This document shows positions 15,032-20,701 of a stretch of DNA of 20,701 bases, piece after piece. A program made the position numbers and the translations under genes. Each line of letters begins with the position of its first letter. Positions within the stretch are counted from its first letter, which is position 1. Under the pieces are notes generated by a model. It did no database searches, had not been told where the DNA came from, and saw nothing but the letters and a program-made list of their open reading frames with translations. The stretch is from Oscillospiraceae bacterium (GTDB taxonomy: Bacteria; Bacillota; Clostridia; Oscillospirales; Oscillospiraceae), in NCBI GenBank assembly GCA_020866945.1, contig JAJBVW010000051.1, positions 1-20,701 on the forward strand, written 5' to 3'.

Positions 15032-16105
15032 TTATACGCTTTTGGGCAGGGTGACGGAAAAAACAGTTTTGCCGCCGCCGCTGGACACTTCGATGTGTCC
15101 CTGATGCAGGTCGGTGACGCGCTTGGCCACCGCGAGACCCACGCCGGTGCCCTCCCCAGAGTGGGAGGTATGCCCCTGGTATATTTTGTTGAATATCCGA
15201 TTTTGGTCCTCCGGGGGACTATCCGGCCCTTTGTTTGTGACAGCGACGGTCAGCTTCTCGCCGTCCGGCTGAATCTGCACCGCAATCTCCCCATTCTGGG
15301 GGGAAAATTTGATGGCGTTGTCCAGCAGGTTTATCCAGACCTCCTTGAGCAGGTCTTCGCTGGCCCGGATGGTGTATTCCTCCAGGTCTATCATCACATC
15401 CAGATTTTTGGCCGTCCACTTTTTTTCCAGCAGCAGCACGCAGTTTCGGAGCTGCTCGGAGAGGTTGAAGGCCGTGACGTCCGTCAGTATCTCCTGGTTT
15501 TCCACCTTGGTCAGACTCAGCACATTGGTGGCCATATCCGCCAGCCTTCCTGATTCCGCCACGATGATGTCCAGATATTCCCGCTGCTGCTCCGGAGTCA
15601 GATTTCCCTTTTGCAGCAGCTTTGCGAAGCCCTGGATGGAGACGATGGGGGTTTTGAACTCGTGGGAGAAGTTGTTCACAAAGTCGGAGCGCAGCATTTC
15701 CGTGTTTTGCAGCTCGGCGGCCAGGGTGTTGAAGCTCTCGGCCAGTTCCCCCAGAGCGGGCAGCTCGGACCCCGGCAGCCTGGTTTCATAATTGCCTCTG
15801 GCGAGCTTGTTTATTCCGTCGATGGTTTTGTTCAGCGCCCGCAGGGGGGCACGGTCGATGAAGGAGCCGACGATGGTTCCCATCAAAATACTGCCTCCGG
15901 CCAGTCCCGCGACGAAAAGCACAGCGGGAAGCCCCGTGTGAAAGGTCAAATGCAGCGTCCCGGTATGAACCAAAATGGCAACCGCCATGCCCACAAGGAG
16001 AATGGTGACTGTCAGAATAAGAAAAATGATTGCGGAAAAAAGCGCCGTCAGCGTGCCACGCTGTTCCTGCCGCCGATTTTTCCAGCGACGCCGGTGCTTC
16101 TTCAT
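15032..16105 (-). CDS. Sensor histidine kinase with HAMP domain and very short extracellular loop
   Basis: A 357-residue membrane histidine kinase. Two transmembrane segments (about 17-46 and 59-83) are joined by only about 12 residues, so it has no room for an extracellular sensor domain; this resembles intramembrane-sensing kinases that detect envelope stress or a partner membrane protein. A HAMP linker follows (about 84-135), then the HisKA domain with phospho-acceptor His148 in FSHEFKTP, the N box WINLLDNAIKFS (Asn259, Asn263) and the G2 box GEGTGVGLAVAK (317-328). The G1 box reads NKGPDSPPED, with Asn in place of the usual Asp and Asp in place of a Gly, so ATP binding may be slightly unusual. 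It overlaps the response regulator gene by four bases. No ABC exporter is adjacent to serve as a sensing partner. Confidence 0.93.
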   Translation of the reverse strand: MKKHRRRWKNRRQEQRGTLTALFSAIIFLILTVTILLVGMAVAILVHTGTLHLTFHTGLPAVLFVAGLAGGSILMGTIVGSFIDRAPLRALNKTIDGINKLARGNYETRLPGSELPALGELAESFNTLAAELQNTEMLRSDFVNNFSHEFKTPIVSIQGFAKLLQKGNLTPEQQREYLDIIVAESGRLADMATNVLSLTKVENQEILTDVTAFNLSEQLRNCVLLLEKKWTAKNLDVMIDLEEYTIRASEDLLKEVWINLLDNAIKFSPQNGEIAVQIQPDGEKLTVAVTNKGPDSPPEDQNRIFNKIYQGHTSHSGEGTGVGLAVAKRVTDLHQGHIEVSSGGGKTVFSVTLPKSV

Positions 16106-16776
16106 ACCTTCCTCACCGCCCTGTAGCCAAGCCCCCGTACGGACTCAATTTCAAATTCCTCCCAGCCCTCGAACCGGCGGCGCAGCCGCCCAATGTGTAC
16201 GGTCACAGTCTCCCAGCCGGTGTCGCTGTCCGGCCCCCATATCTCGTCCATGAGCTGTATACGGGTGAATATTTTGCCAGGATAGGACAGCAGCTTAAAC
16301 AGTAGCAAAAATTCCTTCTGGGGCAGCACCTGGGTCTCCGTTCCGCGGGTGACGCTCATGGTGTCGTAGTCCAGTGTGACATCCCCAATTTGAATACGCC
16401 GCTCGCTCGCGATTTTTGCCCGGCGTAAAAGGGCCTTGATGCGCAGAAGCATCTCCTCCTCGTCCACGGGCTTTGTCATATAATCGTCCGTCCCGGCCAG
16501 AAAGCCCTGCTTTCGGTCGGCGGGGAGCTGCTTTGCGGACACCATCAGGATGGGCAGGGTGTCCTGATTTTCCCGGATGAGGCGGGTAAACTCGTACCCG
16601 TCCATGTTCGGCATCATCACATCCAGCACCACCAGGTCAATATGGTTTTCCTCCATGACCTCCAGGGCCTTTGCCCCGTCCTCCGCCGTATAGACCTCGT
16701 ATTTGTTCTCCTCCAGCACGGCCTTCATCAGCCGGCGTGTGTTCAGGTCGTCGTCCACAACAAGAATGTGGAACAT
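16102..16776 (-). CDS. OmpR/PhoB-family response regulator
   Basis: A 224-residue DNA-binding regulator. The receiver domain (1-115) has the acidic pair Asp8/Asp9, phospho-acceptor Asp52 in VVLDVMMPNMDG, the switch Ser80 in VSAK, and Lys102 in MTKPVD. The C-terminal winged helix (about 128-224) includes VLPQKEFLLLFKLLSYPGKIFTR, MDEIWG, TVTVHIGRLRRRFE and IESVRGLGYRA, all typical of OmpR/PhoB. GGGGGTGAAGG precedes the ATG. It is the first gene of the pair and overlaps its kinase by four bases. The pair is followed directly by the HgdB-like operon, which has its own promoter and is a plausible but unproved target. Confidence 0.96.
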   Translation of the reverse strand: MFHILVVDDDLNTRRLMKAVLEENKYEVYTAEDGAKALEVMEENHIDLVVLDVMMPNMDGYEFTRLIRENQDTLPILMVSAKQLPADRKQGFLAGTDDYMTKPVDEEEMLLRIKALLRRAKIASERRIQIGDVTLDYDTMSVTRGTETQVLPQKEFLLLFKLLSYPGKIFTRIQLMDEIWGPDSDTGWETVTVHIGRLRRRFEGWEEFEIESVRGLGYRAVRKV

Positions 16777-16816
16777 ACCTTCACCCCCGTAATGTCAGTT
16801 GTTTGTTTACATACGC

Positions 16817-16822
16817 ATCATA
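16817..16822 (-). promoter_or_regulatory. Weak candidate -10 element upstream of the response regulator
   Basis: The minus strand has TATGAT at 16817-16822, about 40 bases before the ATG, with no good -35 at the normal distance. Two TTTAT motifs 11 bases apart (16833-16848 region, minus strand) occupy the upstream space, roughly one helical turn, as expected for an OmpR-type autoregulated promoter. Low confidence. Confidence 0.25.
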
Positions 16823-16867
16823 GCCTGAAAAAATAAACCGCAGATAAACAAGCTATGAACACGGGGA

Positions 16868-17482
16868 TTATAAACAGTTTTGACAGTATTCCCGCACATC
16901 GAAGGGGTCGAGTGGACTGTCTTTCCGCAGATAGAGAGGGTGGTGGGGGTGACCGCGTTTGGAGCGCTTCCCGGCGGTGTACCACGCGGCGTTGTAGCGC
17001 TCGCCAATGCAAATCATGTCCTGGACACAGGTTTTCAGATAGGCCCGCTTTTCGATGATGTTGCCCCAGGCGGCCCATACGGAGGGAAAGCCCTCGCTCT
17101 GCTGAAGGACATATTCAAAGGCCTCCATGTTCTCCCGATGCAGGAGCGGGTTCAGCTCCTGCTCCATATCGTCTGGGTCGGTGGCCCGCTGGGCGTAGAC
17201 GTTGAACATGGTGAAGCTATCAAAGCCACAGCCCAGAGCAATGCGCTCCACGGACTTCAGGGTATTGTCCAAATCGTTCGGCGCGGCGGTGGATGGGTTT
17301 ATCCCTATGCAAATGAGGGGATTTTTCCCCCGTGTGCCCAGTATGTAACGGTATTCCGTGTAAAAATCCGGGACGTAAAGCCAGCGCTCCGGGTCATACG
17401 CTCCAGAGCGCCCGGAGCGTTCCAGCGCCTCCCGGAAGCCTAAAATCTCCATCTCAGACGTGGCTGCGGATGGAATGTGCAT
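16868..17482 (-). CDS. DUF1643 domain-containing protein
   Basis: A 204-residue cytosolic protein of the DUF1643 family, whose biochemical function is not known. The family signature is clear: YRYILG (44-49), CIGINPSTAAPNDLDNT (58-74), FNVYAQRATDP (93-103), WAAWGN (136-141) and the C-terminal GHPHHPLYL (177-185). The N-terminal 40 residues are a variable extension. AAAGGAGG lies eight bases upstream of the ATG at 17482. It is transcribed in the same direction as the response regulator and ends 91 bases before it, so limited readthrough is possible; a separate promoter was not identified. Proteins of this family are often found near mobile DNA, but nothing here ties it to one. Confidence 0.88.
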   Translation of the reverse strand: MHIPSAATSEMEILGFREALERSGRSGAYDPERWLYVPDFYTEYRYILGTRGKNPLICIGINPSTAAPNDLDNTLKSVERIALGCGFDSFTMFNVYAQRATDPDDMEQELNPLLHRENMEAFEYVLQQSEGFPSVWAAWGNIIEKRAYLKTCVQDMICIGERYNAAWYTAGKRSKRGHPHHPLYLRKDSPLDPFDVREYCQNCL

Positions 17483-17533
17483 ACTTGCCGCCTCCTTTGT
17501 GCTGCTTCGTATGGCAGGATAGCCTAAAACAAC

Positions 17534-17577
17534 AAAAAACCGTCGGAACGCTTGCGACCTTGTTCCGGCGGCCTTTT
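17534..17577. terminator. Bidirectional terminator between DUF1643 and the GNAT operon
   Basis: CCGTCGGAAC (17540-17549) pairs with GTTCCGGCGG (17562-17571) with one G-T pair. A run of six As on the left (17534-17539) gives TTTTTT on the minus strand, and CCTTTT follows on the right. It most likely ends the minus-strand operon whose last gene stops at 17767. Confidence 0.8.
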
Positions 17578-17596
17578 GTTATGGATTGAGGACAAA

Positions 17597-17719
17597 ATGA
17601 AAAAGATGAAACTGACTCTTGCAATTATTATTTTACCGGCAGGATGTTACAAAAGAAAGTGTAAGATTGTTTCAAAAATATTAAATTTCATGATTTTTTT
17701 CGCAAACTTTAAAAAATAA
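17597..17719 (+). CDS. Possible 40-residue secreted or membrane peptide
   Basis: A short open frame on the plus strand begins ATG AAA AAG ATG and reads MKKMKLTLAIIILPAGCYKR, then KCKIVSKILNFMIFFANFKK, and stops at TAA. GAGGA lies five bases upstream. The first 17 residues look like a small lipoprotein-type signal (basic start, hydrophobic core, then AGC), although the residue three before Cys is Pro, not the usual Leu. It fills the gap between the terminator at 17534-17577 and the GNAT gene on the other strand. The region is AT-rich, so a chance frame is quite possible and no promoter was found. Family unknown. Confidence 0.25.
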   Translation: MKKMKLTLAIIILPAGCYKRKCKIVSKILNFMIFFANFKK

Positions 17720-17766
17720 GGCCGCTTTTGCGATGCGTTCGGGTCAAAAAGTCCGTGAACCCCGCT

Positions 17767-18624
17767 TTAATCGAACGCCGGGCCCCACCAGAAATCGTCA
17801 GGGAGAGAGCGGGGCGGGGCGGCCTGGAAGGATGCCAGCATAAAGGGACGCTCCTCGCCGGGGCCGTCAAAGAAAAGGGGCGTGCGCAGGATATATTCCT
17901 CCGCCGGACAATAAGCTGCGGCGGCCGCGGCGGCCGCAAGGCCGTCCCCGTCCGGGTCTAGAACCTCTACCATGCGGCAGACATTTCCTTCCACCTCTGC
18001 AGCGGCGATGCCGCTTCCGCTCATGAAAAGACCGCCGTCCCGGGCCTGGTATTCCTCCAGGTCTATGAACTCGATGGGCAGAGAGGCGTGGGGCATACCG
18101 CCCAAAAGCACCTCCCGCAGACCGCTGTATTCGAGACTGCCGATGCGCGCCCCGGCCCCGTCGCGGTGGGACATCAGCTCCTCACGCGTCATGCGTATTT
18201 CCCGAATATAACTGAGAGGCTTTGCGCCGGAGGCGTTTTCATAAAAGGGGTACAGCCCCATTTCCGCCGGAAGGACGCAGGCAGCGTCCGCCCGTTTATA
18301 AGCGGCCTGGACGCAGGCCTTGTATACGGCGGAGCCGATGCCACGGCCCTGGTATTCCGGTAGCGTCGCCAGGGCATAGGTATAGGCTGCGCTGGGCATG
18401 GTTTTGCGCCCGGTGAAGAGCTTCGCTCCATCCAGAATATACATGGCGGAGACCACCTTTCCGTCGGTCTGGGCCACAATGCAGCCGCCCGCTGTCAGAA
18501 AAAGGCCATGGAAATTACTGATGTAGTCCTCGTCGTCACCGAAGGCGGTCTGCCACAGGGCTTTGAGCTGTTCCCTGTCCGCTGCTGTCCAGGGGCGGAG
18601 AATAAAATCATTCGTATCACTCAT
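17767..18624 (-). CDS. GNAT-family N-acetyltransferase
   Basis: A 285-residue cytosolic protein with an N-terminal GNAT fold that transfers acetyl from acetyl-CoA to an amine. Motif A is clear: YALATLPEYQGRGIGSAV (about 83-100), with the Q-x-x-G-x-G acetyl-CoA loop QGRGIG. The following helix and LYPFYENASG (about 124-133) complete the domain. The C-terminal half (about 150-285) is a second, weakly conserved domain as in Eis-like GNATs, ending FWWGPAFD. A run of eight alanines lies in it, encoded by a GCGGCC-rich repeat. Its ATG overlaps the end of the DUF2156 gene by eight bases, with AAGGTG upstream inside that gene. It is the last gene of a four-gene minus-strand operon. Substrate unknown. 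Confidence 0.88.
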   Translation of the reverse strand: MSDTNDFILRPWTAADREQLKALWQTAFGDDEDYISNFHGLFLTAGGCIVAQTDGKVVSAMYILDGAKLFTGRKTMPSAAYTYALATLPEYQGRGIGSAVYKACVQAAYKRADAACVLPAEMGLYPFYENASGAKPLSYIREIRMTREELMSHRDGAGARIGSLEYSGLREVLLGGMPHASLPIEFIDLEEYQARDGGLFMSGSGIAAAEVEGNVCRMVEVLDPDGDGLAAAAAAAAYCPAEEYILRTPLFFDGPGEERPFMLASFQAAPPRSLPDDFWWGPAFD

Positions 18625-19516
18625 AAATCGTCACCTTATATTTTTCTACCATACGGTCAGGCTGATAGCTCAGCTTGGACTGACGCAGGCTTGGGCGGCC
18701 CGTGTCGTCCTCCCGGTTAATCCACTGTATCTCTGGGTGATTCCGCCGTATCTGGCGGACGAACTCCCGGTTTATCATGGTGTAAGCGCCGTTAATGGAG
18801 GCGTAAGCCTTTTCAAAATGCACGTTAAAGGTATTGCTGCTGATGACCTCTCCGATGGTGAAAGCCGCGAGACGGTCGTTCACCCAGAGAGCACCGCCCT
18901 CCAGGCTCAGAGCCTCATAATATTGAAAGGCCCGGAGAATGGCGGTGTATTCCTCGTCGATGCCGTCCCGTTCGTCCTCGCCGCACAGGGCCATCCACTC
19001 GTCCAGCAGGGCCTGGCAGGCGGGCAGCTCGCTGATGGACAGCGGAGCGAAGCGCCAGTCGTTTTCCGCTGTGAAGCGGTTTATGTGGTTGCGCTTGCCG
19101 TGAAGCTTCTTGCCGGAAAGGGTATCAAGCTTTTCCGCGCTGTATAGGTAATCCCAGTAATCCCGCTCGTCCTCGATAGTGCATTTATCGCCCCAGAGAG
19201 AGCGGACGGTTGGCAGATGCTCGCCTGTGACGCCCCGCAGGACGAAGGGGAAGCCGTTGGCCCTGGCATACTGGTGCATTTGCTCCAGCACGGAGGCAAT
19301 CGGCCCGCTGCCTACCGGCCAGGCGAAGAAGGGCTTTTCCTCATAGCAGGGCATGACGATCAGCCGTTCCTCCAGCTGGCACACCTGCTGATGGAAGCTT
19401 TCATCCCACAGAAATATATTTCCAAAGTTATAGTCGGCGCTGGGGGAATTCTCCGCCAGCACCAGGGGGTCTATCCATGACTTGTCCGCCAGGGTGACCG
19501 GGTGCAGTTCTATCAT
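18617..19516 (-). CDS. DUF2156 protein (phosphatidylglycerol lysyltransferase C-terminal-like)
   Basis: A 299-residue soluble protein of the DUF2156/LPG-synthase C-terminal family, a tandem GNAT-like fold that in full-length MprF transfers aminoacyl groups to lipids. Visible markers: the start LHPVTLADKSWI, SADYNFGNIFLWDE near 27-40, LSGKKLHGKRNHINRF (about 133-148), and the end EIQWINREDDTGRPSLRQSKLSYQPD, which is a hallmark of the stand-alone family. No membrane segments are present, so it is not a full MprF; the stand-alone proteins have no firmly known substrate. It overlaps the uracil-DNA glycosylase gene by four bases (ATGA) upstream and the GNAT gene by eight bases downstream. Two GNAT-fold acyltransferases in a row suggest they act together. 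Confidence 0.9.
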   Translation of the reverse strand: MIELHPVTLADKSWIDPLVLAENSPSADYNFGNIFLWDESFHQQVCQLEERLIVMPCYEEKPFFAWPVGSGPIASVLEQMHQYARANGFPFVLRGVTGEHLPTVRSLWGDKCTIEDERDYWDYLYSAEKLDTLSGKKLHGKRNHINRFTAENDWRFAPLSISELPACQALLDEWMALCGEDERDGIDEEYTAILRAFQYYEALSLEGGALWVNDRLAAFTIGEVISSNTFNVHFEKAYASINGAYTMINREFVRQIRRNHPEIQWINREDDTGRPSLRQSKLSYQPDRMVEKYKVTIYE

Positions 19517-20067
19517 AATAGCTTTTGAATCTCCCGTTGTAATTGCTTTAGGTCTACGAAGGTTTCCGGCCGCTTGCTGGGGTCGCGGAGCAGGGCGGAG
19601 GGGTGATAAAGGGCCATGGCCGGCCGGCCCTCAACGGTGAAAATCTGGCCATGCTCGCGGGTGATACGAAAATCCGGCTTGATAAAAGCCGTGGCCGCGA
19701 TACGCCCCAGAAACACAAACATTTTAGGGTCTACCAGGGCAATCTGCCGCCGAAGCCAGCCCATACAGGCGGCCTGTTCATCCGGCAGCGGGTCACGGTT
19801 CCGAGGCGGGCGGCATTTGACGATGTTTGCGATGTATACCTGTGTCCTGTCCAGGTCGATGATTTCCAGCATGGTGTCCAGAAGCTGCCCCGCCGGGCCA
19901 ACAAAAGGCTCGCCCCTTAAGTCCTCCTGCTCGCCGGGGCCTTCCCCGATGAACATGACGGCTGCCTGCTGGTCTCCCACCCCAAAGACCAGGTTGTGCC
20001 GTGTGCGGCCCAGGCCGCAGCCCTGGCAGGCGGCACATTCCTTTTTCAGAGCTTCCCAGCTATCCAT
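19513..20067 (-). CDS. Family 4-type uracil-DNA glycosylase with iron-sulfur cluster
   Basis: A 184-residue DNA-repair enzyme that removes uracil from DNA. Four cysteines expected to bind a [4Fe-4S] cluster are present: Cys14 and Cys17 (CQGC), Cys85 (VKCRPP) and Cys101. Active-site motifs are GEGPGEQED (41-49), followed by GEPFVGPAGQLL, NIVKCRPPRNRDPLPDE, and the HPSALLRDP loop (155-163). The size is normal for family 4. The start ATG lies inside the end of the Nudix gene (22-base overlap) with GGAG 12 bases upstream, and its stop overlaps the DUF2156 start. Pairing with a Nudix hydrolase suggests nucleotide-pool and DNA uracil or damage control, but the overlap could also reflect simple gene packing. 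Confidence 0.94.
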   Translation of the reverse strand: MDSWEALKKECAACQGCGLGRTRHNLVFGVGDQQAAVMFIGEGPGEQEDLRGEPFVGPAGQLLDTMLEIIDLDRTQVYIANIVKCRPPRNRDPLPDEQAACMGWLRRQIALVDPKMFVFLGRIAATAFIKPDFRITREHGQIFTVEGRPAMALYHPSALLRDPSKRPETFVDLKQLQREIQKLL

Positions 20068-20642
20068 AGGTCTGTCAGCTCCGGCGTGATAATCTGGCTC
20101 CAGGTCTCCATTTGGGGGGCTGTCTCCGCCAGGGAGGACAGGGGCAGAAATCCACCCTCCAGCTTTTCCGTCTCCCGGACGGATACGTCCCCGGTGGTGG
20201 TCAGGGTGAAGAAAAAGCCCAGGTGTACGCTGCCGACATCGTTGCTGTTGTCGTTGATCAGGCCCCGCAGAGTCAGCGTACCGAAGTGGGTCATATCTAC
20301 CTCTTCCTCCACCTCCCGGCGCAGGCAGTTCATCAGCCAGTCGCCGTTTTTCTCGTCTGTCTGGTTGATGTGTCCGCCTACCCCAAGGCTGACCAGCCCG
20401 TGAAGGCGGCTTTCACCGCCCTTGTTCAGGCGGCGGGTGGCAAAAGCCTGATCGCCCCGAAGGATGGTCACATAAGGGATAATCTGTTTATAGGAGGGAT
20501 CCACCTCTGCCGCAGGCCGAGGCAAAAACTCCCCGTGGGTGGAGATCAGCTCCATGACCTCCTCCTCCCGCCCGGTGATAAGGCCGTTTGCAGACACGAT
20601 GTCCCCCAAAAGAGAGGTCTTTACAGCCAATACGTTTTCCAT
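20046..20642 (-). CDS. Nudix hydrolase
   Basis: A 198-residue Nudix-fold phosphohydrolase that would cleave a nucleoside diphosphate linked to another group. The catalytic helix is REVEEEVDM (about 109-117), with the Glu residues that bind magnesium, preceded by GVGGHINQTDE (87-97). Compared with the standard Nudix box there are about four extra residues between the first Glu and REV, a form seen in a subgroup of Clostridia proteins. N-terminal residues 1-50 (VKTSLLGDIV; FLPRPAAEVDPSYKQIIPY) form an extra segment typical of that subgroup. GGAGGGG five bases upstream of ATG gives a strong start. It is the first gene of the four-gene minus-strand operon. Substrate unknown. Confidence 0.9.
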   Translation of the reverse strand: MENVLAVKTSLLGDIVSANGLITGREEEVMELISTHGEFLPRPAAEVDPSYKQIIPYVTILRGDQAFATRRLNKGGESRLHGLVSLGVGGHINQTDEKNGDWLMNCLRREVEEEVDMTHFGTLTLRGLINDNSNDVGSVHLGFFFTLTTTGDVSVRETEKLEGGFLPLSSLAETAPQMETWSQIITPELTDLWIAGKL

Positions 20643-20665
20643 GGTTCCCCTCCAAATTTTCCCAG

Positions 20666-20687
20666 ATAGGTTTTCCTATATATTATA
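20666..20687 (-). promoter_or_regulatory. Promoter -10 element of the Nudix operon with small inverted repeat at the start site
   Basis: The minus strand has a perfect TATAAT at 20682-20687, 40 bases upstream of the Nudix ATG. The matching -35 would lie at about 20705, beyond the window. ATAGG-TTTT-CCTAT (20666-20679) is an inverted repeat centred near the predicted start of transcription, where a repressor could bind. Confidence 0.6.
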
Positions 20688-20701
20688 GCACGGAATTATA
20701 T

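Noticed and set aside
20046..20642. Nudix protein with a defective catalytic box
   Set aside because: The extra residues before REVEEEV occur with intact metal-binding glutamates, which fits a known subgroup pattern more than loss of function.
1..20701. CRISPR array, prophage or insertion sequence
   Set aside because: No regularly spaced repeats, phage structural genes or transposase were found; the only mobility gene is the small serine recombinase.

Overview
The window looks like chromosomal DNA of an anaerobic, low-redox gut-type Firmicute. It is GC-rich, with Clostridia-type ribosome binding sites, and the best guess is an Oscillospiraceae-like lineage. This rests on content: a selenium/purine-linked gene set (ssnA, ygfK, ygeY, ygeW), a 2-hydroxyacyl-CoA dehydratase-type radical iron-sulfur system, a family 4 iron-sulfur uracil-DNA glycosylase and an intramembrane-type histidine kinase. 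No rRNA or tRNA is present to fix the taxonomy.

Layout. (1) 1-1036: a small serine recombinase with hairpins on both sides and a degraded or amber-interrupted mini-ORF behind it, probably one edge of a mobile element. (2) 1037-7962, minus strand: a purine-catabolic operon reading ssnA > ygfK > ygeY > ygeW. The ygeW copy is broken: about 150 bases of the central region are missing and the frame is shifted. A clear promoter (TTGAAA-17-TATAGT) and a roughly 100-base leader with competing hairpins precede ssnA. (3) 8027-10104, plus strand: a divergent pair, a 113-residue unknown protein that may be translated from a leaderless mRNA, and a family 5 solute-binding lipoprotein with no permease, closed by a strong terminator. 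(4) 10105-11134: a structured intergenic element with one arm shared by two alternative stems, then an unknown membrane protein with its own terminator and promoter. (5) 11167-15021, minus strand: a tightly packed three-gene operon of an HgdB-like protein, an HgdB-like/activase fusion and a PlsC-type acyltransferase. (6) 15032-16776: an OmpR-type response regulator and a histidine kinase with almost no extracellular sensor. (7) 16868-17482: a DUF1643 protein. (8) 17767-20642, minus strand: an overlapping operon Nudix > uracil-DNA glycosylase > DUF2156 > GNAT acetyltransferase.

How the genes fit together. The ssnA/ygfK/ygeY/ygeW set is the core of the anaerobic purine (uric acid/xanthine) degradation cluster known from E. 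coli and gut anaerobes; the molybdenum hydroxylase, diaminopropionate lyase, hydantoinase and carbamate kinase partners are not in this window. The broken ygeW next to a recombinase suggests recent damage to the carbamoyl-transfer step or an assembly artefact. The most unusual protein design is the fusion of an ATP-dependent activase to a dehydratase-subunit-like domain, co-transcribed with a second dehydratase subunit and a phospholipid acyltransferase. This looks like a self-contained low-potential electron-injection enzyme whose substrate cannot be read from sequence.
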